Source of the DNA: Trichomonas vaginalis G3
Taxonomy: Eukaryota; Parabasalia; Trichomonadida; Trichomonadidae
Direction: 5' to 3'
Assembly (NCBI RefSeq): GCF_026262505.1
Contig: NC_067205.1
Location: forward strand, 26,490,556-26,554,555
Length of the DNA: 64,000 nt
In this document: positions 50,751 to 63,057 of the stretch, piece after piece
Position numbering within the stretch: position 1 is the stretch's first letter
How the letters are laid out: each line of letters opens with the position of its first letter
The notes under the pieces: model-generated
What the model was told of the DNA's origin: nothing
Seen by the model: the letters and a program-made list of their open reading frames with translations, nothing else
Database searches by the model: none
Made by a program: the position numbers and the translations under genes

Positions 50751-53700
50751 TCGAATTACAGACATACTCTAGTCCGAAACTTACTATGGTTTGTGACTTA
50801 TTTTTGACACAGAATAGCTGTAGACTAAGGCTTACTCTAGATCCAGACTTATTATACAATTAAATTTGCTTTTGGAATAAGACTTAATTTTAGTTACAAA
50901 CTTATCTTAATATCAGACTTATATTTAGAATCAGACTTACTTTAGTCTAGAACTTACATTTAGAATCAGACTTCCATTTCAAGTCAGACTTACTTTCGTC
51001 CGAGACTTACATTTCAAGTCAGACTTACTTTCTCCAAGACTTACATTTCAAGTCAGACTTACTTTTGTCCGAGACTTACATTTCAAGTCAGACTTACTTT
51101 TGTCCGAGACTTACATTTCAAGTCAGACTTACTTTCTTCCAAGACTTACATTTCAAGTCAGACTTACTTTTGTCCGAGACTTACATTTCAAGTCAGACTT
51201 ACTTTCGTCCGAAACTTACATTTCAAGTCAGACTTACTTTCGTCCGAAACTTACATTTCAAGTCAGACTTACTTTCGTCCGAGACTTACATTTCAAGTCA
51301 GACTTACTTTCTTCCAAGACTTACATTTCAAGTCAGACTTACTTTCTTCCAAGACTTACATTTCAAGTCAGACTTACTTTCGTCCGAGACTTACATTTCA
51401 AGTCAGACTTACTTTCTTCCAAGACTTACATTTCAAGTCAGACTTACTTTCGTCCGAAACTTACATTTCAAGTCAGACTTACTTTCGTCCGAGACTTACA
51501 TTTCAAGTCAGACTTACTTTCGTCCGAGACTTACATTTCAAGTCAGACTTACTTTCTTCCAAGACTTACATTTCAAGTCAGACTTACTTTCTTCCAAGAC
51601 TTACATTTCAAGTCAGACTTACTTTCTTCCAAGACTTACATTTCAAGTCAGACTTACTTTCTTCCAAGACTTACATTTCAAGTCAGACTTACTTTTGTCC
51701 GAGACTTACATTTCAAGTCAGACTTACTTTCTTCCGAAACTTACATTTCAAGTCAGACTTACTTTCGTCCGAACTTACATTTCAAGTCAGACTTACTTTT
51801 CGTCCGAGACTTACATTTCAAGTCAGACTTACTTTCTTCCAAGACTTACATTTCAAGTCATACTTACTTTCGTCCGAGACTTACATTTCAAGTCAGACTT
51901 ACTTTCTTCCAGACTTACATTTCAAGTCAGACTTACTTTCGTCCGAGACTTACATTTCAAGTCAGACTTACTTTCGTCCGAGACTTACATTTCAAGTCAG
52001 ACTTACTTTCTTCCAAGACTTACATTTCAAGTCAGACTTACTTTCTTCCGAAACTTACATTTCAAGTCAGACTTACTTTCGTCCGAAACTTACATTTCAA
52101 GTCAGACTTACTTTCTTCCAAGACTTACATTTCAAGTCAGACTTACTTTCTTCCAAGACTTACATTTCAAGTCAGACTTACTTTCGTCCGAGACTTACAT
52201 TTCAAGTCAGACTTACTTTCGTCCGAAACTTACATTTCAAGTCAGACTTACTTTCTTCCAAGACTTACATTTCAAGTCAGACTTACTTTCGTCCGAGACT
52301 TACATTTCAAGTCAGACTTACTTTCGTCCGAGACTTACATTTCAAGTCAGACTTACTTTCTCCAAGACTTACATTTCAAGTCAGACTTACTTTTGTCCGA
52401 GACTTACATTTCAAGTCAGACTTACTTTCGTCCGAAACTTACATTTCAAGTCAGACTTACTTTCTTCCAAGACTTACATTTCAAGTCAGACTTACTTTCG
52501 TCCGAGACTTACATTTCAAGTCAGACTTACTTTTGTCCGAGACTTACATTTCAAGTCAGACTTACTTTCGTCCGAGACTTACATTTCAAGTCAGACTTAC
52601 TTTCGTCCGAAACTTACATTTCAAGTCAGACTTACTTTCTTCCAAGACTTACATTTCAAGTCAGACTTACTTTCGTCCGAGACTTACATTTCAAGTCAGA
52701 CTTACTTTCGTCCGAGACTTACATTTCAAGTCAGACTTACTTTCGTCCGAGACTTACATTTCAAGTCAGACTTACTTTCGTCCGAAACTTACATTTCAAG
52801 TCAGACTTACTTTCGTCCGAGACTTACATTTCAAGTCAGACTTACTTTCGTCCGAAACTTACATTTCAAGTCAGACTTACTTTCGTCCGAGACTTACATT
52901 TCAAGTCAGACTTACTTTCGTCCGAGACTTACATTTCAAGTCAGACTTACTTTCTTCCAAGACTTACATTTCAAGTCAGACTTACTTTCTTCCAAGACTT
53001 ACATTTCAAGTCAGACTTACTTTCTTCCGAAACTTACATTTCAAGTCAGACTTACTTTCGTCCGAAACTTACATTTCAAGTCAGACTTACTTTCTTCCAA
53101 GACTTACATTTCAAGTCAGACTTACTTTTGTCCGAGACTTACATTTCAAGTCAGACTTACTTTCGTCCGAGACTTACATTTCAAGTCAGACTTACTTTCG
53201 TCCGAGACTTACATTTCAAGTCAGACTTACTTTCGTCCGAGACTTACATTTCAAGTCAGACTTACTTTTGTCCGAGACTTACATTTCAAGTCAGACTTAC
53301 TTTCTTCCAAGACTTACATTTCAAGTCAGACTTACTTTCTTCCAAGACTTACATTTCAAGTCAGACTTACTTTCGTCCGAGACTTACATTTCAAGTCAGA
53401 CTTACTTTCGTCCGAGACTTACATTTCAAGTCAGACTTACTTTCTTCCAAGACTTACATTTCAAGTCAGACTTACTTTCGTCCGAAACTTACATTTCAAG
53501 TCAGACTTACTTTCGTCCGAGACTTACATTTCAAGTCAGACTTACTTTCTTCCGAAACTTACATTTCAAGTCAGACTTACTTTCGTCCGAGACTTACATT
53601 TCAAGTCAGACTTACTTTCGTCCGAAACTTACATTTCAAGTCAGACTTACTTTCTTCCAAGACTTACATTTCAAGTCAGACTTACTTTCGTCCGAGACTT

Positions 53701-56170
53701 ACATTTCAAGTCAGACTTACTTTCGTCCGAGACTTACATTTCAAGTCAGACTTACTTTCTTCCAAGACTTACATTTCAAGTCAGACTTACTTTCGTCCGA
53801 GACTTACATTTCAAGTCAGACTTACTTTCGTCCGAGACTTACATTTCAAGTCAGACTTACTTTCTTCCAAGACTTACATTTCAAGTCAGACTTACTTTCG
53901 TCCGAGACTTACATTTCAAGTCAGACTTACTTTTGTCCGAGACTTACATTTCAAGTCAGACTTACTTTCGTCCGAGACTTACATTTCAAGTCAGACTTAC
54001 TTTCTCCAAGACTTACATTTCAAGTCAGACTTACTTTTGTCCGAGACTTACATTTCAAGTCAGACTTACTTTCGTCCGAAACTTACATTTCAAGTCAGAC
54101 TTACTTTTGTCCGAGACTTCATTTCAAGTCAGACTTACTTTCTTCCAAGACTTACATTTCAAGTCAGACTTACTTTCGTCCGAAACTTACATTTCAAGTC
54201 AGACTTACTTTCTTCCAAGACTTACATTTCAAGTCAGACTTACTTTCGTCCGAAACTTACATTTCAAGTCAGACTTACTTTCGTCCGAGACTTACATTTC
54301 AAGTCAGACTTACTTTCTTCCAAGACTTACATTTCAAGTCAGACTTACTTTCGTCCGAAACTTACATTTCAAGTCAGACTTACTTTCGTCCGAGACTTAC
54401 ATTTCAAGTCAGACTTACTTTCGTCCGAGACTTACATTTCAAGTCAGACTTACTTTCGTCCGAGACTTACATTTCAAGTCAGACTTACTTTCTTCCAAGA
54501 CTTACATTTCAAGTCAGACTTACTTTCTTCCAAGACTTACATTTCAAGTCAGACTTACTTTCTTCCGAAACTTACATTTCAAGTCAGACTTACTTTTGTC
54601 CGAGACTTACATTTCAAGTCAGACTTACTTTCTTCCGAAACTTACATTTCAAGTCAGACTTACTTTCGTCCGAGACTTACATTTCAAGTCAGACTTACTT
54701 TCTTCCAAGACTTACATTTCAAGTCATACTTACTTTCGTCCGAGACTTACATTTCAAGTCAGACTTACTTTCTTCCAAGACTTACATTTCAAGTCAGACT
54801 TACTTTCTTCCAAGACTTACATTTCAAGTCAGACTTACTTTCGTCCGAGACTTACATTTCAAGTCAGACTTACTTTCGTCCGAAACTTACATTTCAAGTC
54901 AGACTTACTTTCTTCCAAGACTTACATTTCAAGTCAGACTTACTTTCGTCCGAAACTTACATTTCAAGTCAGACTTACTTTCTTCCAAGACTTACATTTC
55001 AAGTCAGACTTACTTTCTTCCAAGACTTACATTTCAAGTCATACTTACTTTCTTCCAAGACTTACATTTCAAGTCAGACTTACTTTCTTCCAAGACTTAC
55101 ATTTCAAGTCAGACTTACTTTCGTCCGAGACTTACATTTCAAGTCAGACTTACTTTTGTCCGAGACTTACATTTCAAGTCAGACTTACTTTCTTCCAAGA
55201 CTTACATTTCAAGTCAGACTTACTTTTGTCCGAGACTTACATTTCAAGTCAGACTTACTTTCGTCCGAGACTTACATTTCAAGTCAGACTTACTTTCGTC
55301 CGAAACTTACATTTCAAGTCAGACTTACTTTCTTCCAAGACTTACATTTCAAGTCAGACTTACTTTCGTCCGAAACTTACATTTCAAGTCAGACTTACTT
55401 TCGTCCGAGACTTACATTTCAAGTCAGACTTACATTTCAAGTCAGACTTACTTTCTTCCGAAACTTACATTTCAAGTCAGACTTACTTTCTTCCAAGACT
55501 TACATTTCAAGTCAGACTTACTTTCTTCCAAGACTTACATTTCAAGTCAGACTTACTTTCTTCCAAGACTTACATTTCAAGTCAGACTTACTTTCGTCCG
55601 AGACTTACATTTCAAGTCAGACTTACTTTCGTCCGAGACTTACATTTCAAGTCAGACTTACTTTCTTCCAAGACTTACATTTCAAGTCAGACTTACTTTC
55701 GTCCGAAACTTACATTTCAAGTCAGACTTACTTTCGTCCGAGACTTACATTTCAAGTCAGACTTACATTTCAAGTCAGACTTACTTTCTTCCGAAACTTA
55801 CATTTCAAGTCAGACTTACTTTCTTCCAAGACTTACATTTCAAGTCAGACTTACTTTCTTCCAAGACTTACATTTCAAGTCAGACTTACTTTCGTCCGAG
55901 ACTTACATTTCAAGTCAGACTTACTTTTGTCCGAGACTTACATTTCAAGTCAGACTTACTTTCGTCCGAGACTTACATTTCAAGTCAGACTTACTTTTGT
56001 CCGAGACTTACATTTCAAGTCAGACTTACTTTCGTCCGAGACTTACATTTCAAGTCAGACTTACTTTCGTCCGAGACTTACATTTCAAGTCAGACTTACT
56101 TTCTTCCAAGACTTACATTTCAAATCAGACTTACATTAATATCAAACTTATATTAACCTACGACTTACTT
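50750..56170. repeat. 35-base satellite array, about 145 copies
   Basis: Regular from about 50975 to 56127. The unit is GACTTACATTTCAAGTCA followed by GACTTACTTTCGTCCGA, so it consists of two half-units of 18 and 17 bases that both start GACTTAC. The variable end occurs in about five spellings: TTCGTCCGAG, TTCGTCCGAA, TTCTTCCAAG, TTTGTCCGAG and TTCTTCCGAA. A few units lack a base or a half. The flanks (50750-50970 and 56127-56170) hold progressively worse copies, mostly with the 17-18-base half-unit spacing, as expected if an old half-unit repeat was doubled and then amplified in the centre. Because 35 is not a multiple of 3 and the unit has no stop in any forward frame, all three frames stay open for over 1,200-1,700 codons; these are not genes. 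Confidence 0.97.
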
Positions 56171-56179
56171 TTATTCCCA

Positions 56180-56275
56180 GACATCTTGATCCACACTGAC
56201 ATCGAAAACCACTCATACATCTAAAGCCACTCAAACATCTAGATCCACTACGACATGGAGATCCACTCAAACATA
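56180..56275. repeat. Degenerate 18-base repeat (GATCCACTCAAACATCTA-like)
   Basis: Five or so copies of an 18-base unit (CATCGAAAACCACTCATA, CATCTAAAGCCACTCAAA, CATCTAGATCCACTACGA, CATGGAGATCCACTCAAA). It follows the 35-base satellite directly and may be a distant relative of its half-unit or a separate small array. Confidence 0.7.
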
Positions 56276-56548
56276 ATTTTTGCTCTCTAACTACATTTTT
56301 ATATGATTTTACAACCTAAATTTTCTTCTTTACCTAAAGATTATTCGCAATATCTGAATATCATTAATTAATTGAGATATTCAAGTTTTGACAGCGGATT
56401 TGGAAAGCAGACTTGATGGAGATTTTAAATCTGATTTCAAATCTTGGTTTTGTGCATTATTGGAAGAGAAAAAAGTGTGTTAATTGCAAATCTTAAATAT
56501 AGGTTTTTACGAAAAATGTAATTAGGGTTAGAATCATAGAAAGATATA
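56276..56548. other. Short spacer between the two satellites
   Basis: AT-rich, non-repetitive, no gene. It contains GATTTTAAATCTGATTTCAAATC and similar words only. Confidence 0.5.
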
Positions 56549-59500
56549 TCTGTCAGACATTGTTATGTGTGACAGATAATATGGCATCTCATAGACACTG
56601 TTGCATCTCATAGACACTGTTGCATCTGTCAGACACTGTTGCATCTGTCAGACACTGTTGCATCTTTCAGACACTGTTGCATCTCATAGACACTGTTGCA
56701 TCTCATAGACACTGTTGCATCTCATAGACACTGTTGCATCTCATAGACACTGTTGCATCTCATAGACACTGTTGCATCTCATAGACACTGTTGCATCTCA
56801 TAGACACTGTTGCATCTGTCAGACACTGTTGCATCTGTCAGACATTGTTGCATCTCATAGACACTGTTGCATCTCATAGACACTGTTGCATCTCATAGAC
56901 ACTGTTGCATCTCATAGACACTGTTGCATCTCATAGACACTGTTGCATCTCATAGACACTGTTGCATCTGTCAGACACTGTTGCATCTCATAGACACTGT
57001 TGCATCTGTCAGACACTGTTGCATCTCATAGACACTGTTGCATCTCATAGACACTGTTGCATCTGTCAGACATTGTTGCATCTCATAGACACTGTTGCAT
57101 CTCATAGACACTGTTGCATCTCATAGACACTGTTGCATCTCATAGACACTGTTGCATCTCATAGACACTGTTGCATCTCATAGACACTGTTGCATCTCAT
57201 AGACACTGTTGCATCTCATAGACACTGTTGCATCTCATAGACACTGTTGCATCTCATAGACACTGTTGCATCTGTCAGACACTGTTGCATCTCATAGACA
57301 CTGTTGCATCTCATAGACACTGTTGCATCTCATAGACACTGTTGCATCTCATAGACACTGTTGCATCTCATAGACACTGTTGCATCTGTCAGACACTGTT
57401 GCATCTCATAGACACTGTTGCATCTCATAGACACTGTTGCATCTCATAGACACTGTTGCATCTCATAGACACTGTTGCATCTCATAGACACTGTTGCATC
57501 TCATAGACACTGTTGCATCTCATAGACACTGTTGCATCTCATAGACACTGTTGCATCTCATAGACACTGTTGCATCTCATAGACACTGTTGCATCTCATA
57601 GACACTGTTGCATCTCATAGACACTGTTGCATCTCATAGACACTGTTGCATCTCATAGACACTGTTGCATCTGTCAGACACTGTTGCATCTCATAGACAC
57701 TGTTGCATCTCATAGACACTGTTGCATCTCATAGACACTGTTGCATCTCATAGACACTGTTGCATCTCATAGACACTGTTGCATCTCATAGACACTGTTG
57801 CATCTCATAGACACTGTTGCATCTGTCAGACACTGTTGCATCTCATAGACACTGTTGCATCTCATAGACACTGTTGCATCTCATAGACACTGTTGCATCT
57901 GTCAGACACTGTTGCATCTCATAGACACTGTTGCATCTCATAGACACTGTTGCATCTCATAGACACTGTTGCATCTCATAGACACTGTTGCATCTGTCAG
58001 ACACTGTTGCATCTCATAGACACTGTTGCATCTCATAGACACTGTTGCATCTCATAGACACTGTTGCATCTCATAGACACTGTTGCATCTCATAGACACT
58101 GTTGCATCTCATAGACACTGTTGCATCTCATAGACACTGTTGCATCTCATAGACACTGTTGCATCTCATAGACACTGTTGCATCTCATAGACACTGTTGC
58201 ATCTCATAGACACTGTTGCATCTCATAGACACTGTTGCATCTCATAGACACTGTTGCATCTCATAGACACTGTTGCATCTCATAGACACTGTTGCATCTC
58301 ATAGACACTGTTGCATCTGTCAGACACTGTTGCATCTCATAGACACTGTTGCATCTCATAGACACTGTTGCATCTCATAGACACTGTTGCATCTCATAGA
58401 CACTGTTGCATCTCATAGACACTGTTGCATCTCATAGACACTGTTGCATCTCATAGACACTGTTGCATCTCATAGACACTGTTGCATCTCATAGACACTG
58501 TTGCATCTCATAGACACTGTTGCATCTCATAGACACTGTTGCATCTCATAGACACTGTTGCATCTGTCAGACACTGTTGCATCTCATAGACACTGTTGCA
58601 TCTGTCAGACACTGTTGCATCTGTCAGACACTGTTGCATCTGTCAGACACTGTTGCATCTCATAGACACTGTTGCATCTGTCAGACACTGTTGCATCTCA
58701 TAGACACTGTTGCATCTCATAGACACTGTTGCATCTCATAGACACTGTTGCATCTCATAGACACTGTTGCATCTGTCAGACACTGTTGCATCTCATAGAC
58801 ACTGTTGCATCTCATAGACACTGTTGCATCTCATAGACACTGTTGCATCTCATAGACACTGTTGCATCTCATAGACACTGTTGCATCTCATAGACACTGT
58901 TGCATCTGTCAGACACTGTTGCATCTCATAGACACTGTTGCATCTGTCAGACACTGTTGCATCTCATAGACACTGTTGCATCTCATAGACACTGTTGCAT
59001 CTGTCAGACACTGTTGCATCTCATAGACACTGTTGCATCTCATAGACACTGTTGCATCTCATAGACACTGTTGCATCTCATAGACACTGTTGCATCTCAT
59101 AGACACTGTTGCATCTCATAGACACTGTTGCATCTCATAGACACTGTTGCATCTGTCAGACACTGTTGCATCTCATAGACACTGTTGCATCTGTCAGACA
59201 CTGTTGCATCTGTCAGACACTGTTGCATCTCATAGACACTGTTGCATCTCATAGACACTGTTGCATCTCATAGACACTGTTGCATCTCATAGACACTGTT
59301 GCATCTCATAGACACTGTTGCATCTGTCAGACACTGTTGCATCTCATAGACACTGTTGCATCTCATAGACACTGTTGCATCTCATAGACACTGTTGCATC
59401 TCATAGACACTGTTGCATCTCATAGACACTGTTGCATCTCATAGACACTGTTGCATCTCATAGACACTGTTGCATCTCATAGACACTGTTGCATCTCATA

Positions 59501-62500
59501 GACACTGTTGCATCTCATAGACACTGTTGCATCTCATAGACACTGTTGCATCTCATAGACACTGTTGCATCTGTCAGACACTGTTGCATCTCATAGACAC
59601 TGTTGCATCTCATAGACACTGTTGCATCTGTCAGACACTGTTGCATCTCATAGACACTGTTGCATCTCATAGACACTGTTGCATCTCATAGACACTGTTG
59701 CATCTCATAGACACTGTTGCATCTCATAGACACTGTTGCATCTCATAGACACTGTTGCATCTCATAGACACTGTTGCATCTGTCAGACACTGTTGCATCT
59801 CATAGACACTGTTGCATCTCATAGACACTGTTGCATCTCATAGACACTGTTGCATCTGTCAGACACTGTTGCATCTCATAGACACTGTTGCATCTCATAG
59901 ACACTGTTGCATCTCATAGACACTGTTGCATCTCATAGACACTGTTGCATCTGTCAGACACTGTTGCATCTCAATAAGACACTGTTGCATCTATCTCATA
60001 GACACTGTTGCATCTCATAGACACTGTTGCACTCAGACACACTGTTGCATCTCATAGACACTGTTGCATCTCATAGACACTGTTGCATCTCATAGACACT
60101 GTTGCATCTCATAGACACTGTTGCATCTCATAGACACTGTTGCATCTCATAGACACTGTTGCATCTCATAGACACTGTTGCATCTCATAGACACTGTTGC
60201 ATCTCATAGACACTGTTGCATCTCATAGACACTGTTGCATCTCATAGACACTGTTGCATCTCATAGACACTGTTGCATCTCAGACACTGTTGCATCTCAT
60301 AGACACTGTTGCATCTCATAGACACTGTTGCATCTCATAGACACTGTTGCATCTCATAGACACTGTTGCATCTCATAGACACTGTTGCATCTCATAGACA
60401 CTGTTGCATCTCATAGACACTGTTGCATCTCATAGACACTGTTGCATCTCATAGACACTGTTGCATCTCATAGACACTGTTGCATCTCATAGACACTGTT
60501 GCATCTCATAGACACTGTTGCATCTGTCAGACACTGTTGCATCTCATAGACACTGTTGCATCTCATAGACACTGTTGCATCTGTCAGACACTGTTGCATC
60601 TTCAGACACTGTTGCATCTCATAGACACTGTTGCATCTCATAGACACTGTTGCATCTCATAGACACTGTTGCATCTCATAGACACTGTTGCATCTCATAG
60701 ACACTGTTGCATCTCATAGACACTGTTGCATCTCAGACACTGTTGCATCTGTCAGACACTGTTGCATCTCATAGACACTGTTGCATCTCATAGACACTGT
60801 TGCATCTCATAGACACTGTTGCATCTCATAGACACTGTTGCATCTGTCATAGACACTGTTGCATCTCATAGACACTGTTGCATCTCATAGACACTGTTGC
60901 ATCTGTCAGACACTGTTGCATCTCATAGACACTGTTGCATCTCAGACACTGTTGCATCTCAGACACTGTTGCATCTCATAGACACTGTTGCATCTCATAG
61001 ACACTGTTGCATCTCATAGACACTGTTGCATCTCATAGACACTGTTGCATCTCATAGACACTGTTGCATCTGTCAGACACTGTTGCATCTCATAGACACT
61101 GTTGCATCTCATAGACACTGTTGCATCTCATAGACACTGTTGCATCTCATAGACACTGTTGCATCTGTCAGACACTGTTGCATCTGTCAGACACTGTTGC
61201 ATCTGTCAGACACTGTTGCATCTCATAGACACTGTTGCATCTCATAGACACTGTTGCATCTGTCAGACACTGTTGCATCTGTCAGACACTGTTGCATCTC
61301 ATAGACACTGTTGCATCTCATAGACACTGTTGCATCTCATAGACACTGTTGCATCTCATAGACACTGTTGCATCTCATAGACACTGTTGCATCTGTCAGA
61401 CACTGTTGCATCTGTCAGACACTGTTGCATCTGTCAGACACTGTTGCATCTCATAGACACTGTTGCATCTGTCAGACACTGTTGCATCTCATAGACACTG
61501 TTGCATCTGTCAGACATTGTTGCATCTCATAGACACTGTTGCATCTGTCAGACACTGTTGCATCTCATAGACACTGTTGCATCTGTCAGACACTGTTGCA
61601 TCTCATAGACACTGTTGCATCTCATAGACACTGTTGCATCTCATAGACACTGTTGCATCTGTCAGACATTGTTGCATCTCATAGACACTGTTGCATCTGT
61701 CAGACACTGTTGCATCTCATAGACACTGTTGCATCTCATAGACACTGTTGCATCTCATAGACACTGTTGCATCTCATAGACACTGTTGCATCTGTCAGAC
61801 ACTGTTGCATCTCATAGACACTGTTGCATCTCATAGACACTGTTGCATCTCATAGACACTGTTGCATCTCATAGACACTGTTGCATCTCATAGACACTGT
61901 TGCATCTCATAGACACTGTTGCATCTCATAGACACTGTTGCATCTCATAGACACTGTTGCATCTCATAGACACTGTTGCATCTCATAGACACTGTTGCAT
62001 CTCATAGACACTGTTGCATCTCATAGACACTGTTGCATCTCATAGACACTGTTGCATCTGTCAGACATTGTTGCATCTCATAGACACTGTTGCATCTCAT
62101 AGACACTGTTGCATCTCATAGACACTGTTGCATCTCATAGACACTGTTGCATCTCATAGACACTGTTGCATCTCATAGACACTGTTGCATCTGTCAGACA
62201 CTGTTGCATCTCATAGACACTGTTGCATCTCATAGACACTGTTGCATCTCATAGACACTGTTGCATCTGTCAGACACTGTTGCATCTCATAGACACTGTT
62301 GCATCTCATAGACACTGTTGCATCTCATAGACACTGTTGCATCTGTCAGACACTGTTGCATCTCATAGACACTGTTGCATCTGTCAGACACTGTTGCATC
62401 TCATAGACACTGTTGCATCTGTCAGACACTGTTGCATCTCATAGACACTGTTGCATCTGTCAGACACTGTTGCATCTCATAGACACTGTTGCATCTGTCA

Positions 62501-62732
62501 GACACTGTTGCATCTCATAGACACTGTTGCATCTCATAGACACTGTTGCATCTGTCAGACACTGTTGCATCTTTCAGACACTGTTGCATCTGTCAGACAC
62601 TGTTGCATCTCATAGACACTCTTTCATCTGTCAGACACTGTTGCATCTCATAGACACTGTTGCATCTGTCAGACACTGTTGCATCTCATAGACACTGTTG
62701 CATCTGTCAGACACTGTTGCATCTGTCAGTCA
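56549..62732. repeat. 19-base satellite array, about 320 copies in two main spellings
   Basis: Unit TCTCATAGACACTGTTGCA or TCTGTCAGACACTGTTGCA, head to tail, regular from about 56585 to 62728. The two spellings differ only at CATAG against GTCAG and alternate irregularly; CATAG is commoner through the middle, GTCAG commoner near both ends. Rare variants have CATTG for CACTG, TTTCAG, or lost bases (more after 59970). The array opens at 56549 with ATCTGTCAGACATTGTTATG closed by TGTGACAGAT, giving a stem of ATCTGTCA with TGACAGAT. Short open frames inside are chance. Confidence 0.97.
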
Positions 62733-63057
62733 CTCATCTTTTATGAATTTGTTCATCTGTATTAAAAATCGTTGCAAATAGTATAAAGTTCTATCGCCTA
62801 TCTTACTGATTGCCGCTCGTTTAAAGAATATGAGAAGATTTAGGGAAAAAATTTTGATAATTTGGCTTCTTAGGACGCAAAGCATTAAGAGCAGATAAGG
62901 TAAGATTAACATAATTGATTGTAAATAGAATACTCATTCTCCCTTTCTGGAAAAATGATTTTAAAATGCTTTATATGATTGAATTGTTTTAAATCAAATC
63001 AATCTATAAAAAATATAAAAATCTTTTATTAGGAAATAATAAACTTCAATTTTATAA
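62733..63057. other. AT-rich spacer before the ligase gene
   Basis: No repeat units or gene-like frame. The bases before the ATG at 63058 (CTTCAATTTTATAA) contain a TCA that could serve as a start of transcription; weak. Confidence 0.4.

Noticed and set aside
51065-56224. A 1,719-codon open frame and two companions in other frames
   Set aside because: All are products of a stop-free 35-base tandem unit; three overlapping giant frames with one 35-residue period cannot all be genes and show no domain.
58520-58741. His/Cys-rich protein in the 19-base satellite
   Set aside because: Chance frame through repeat units.
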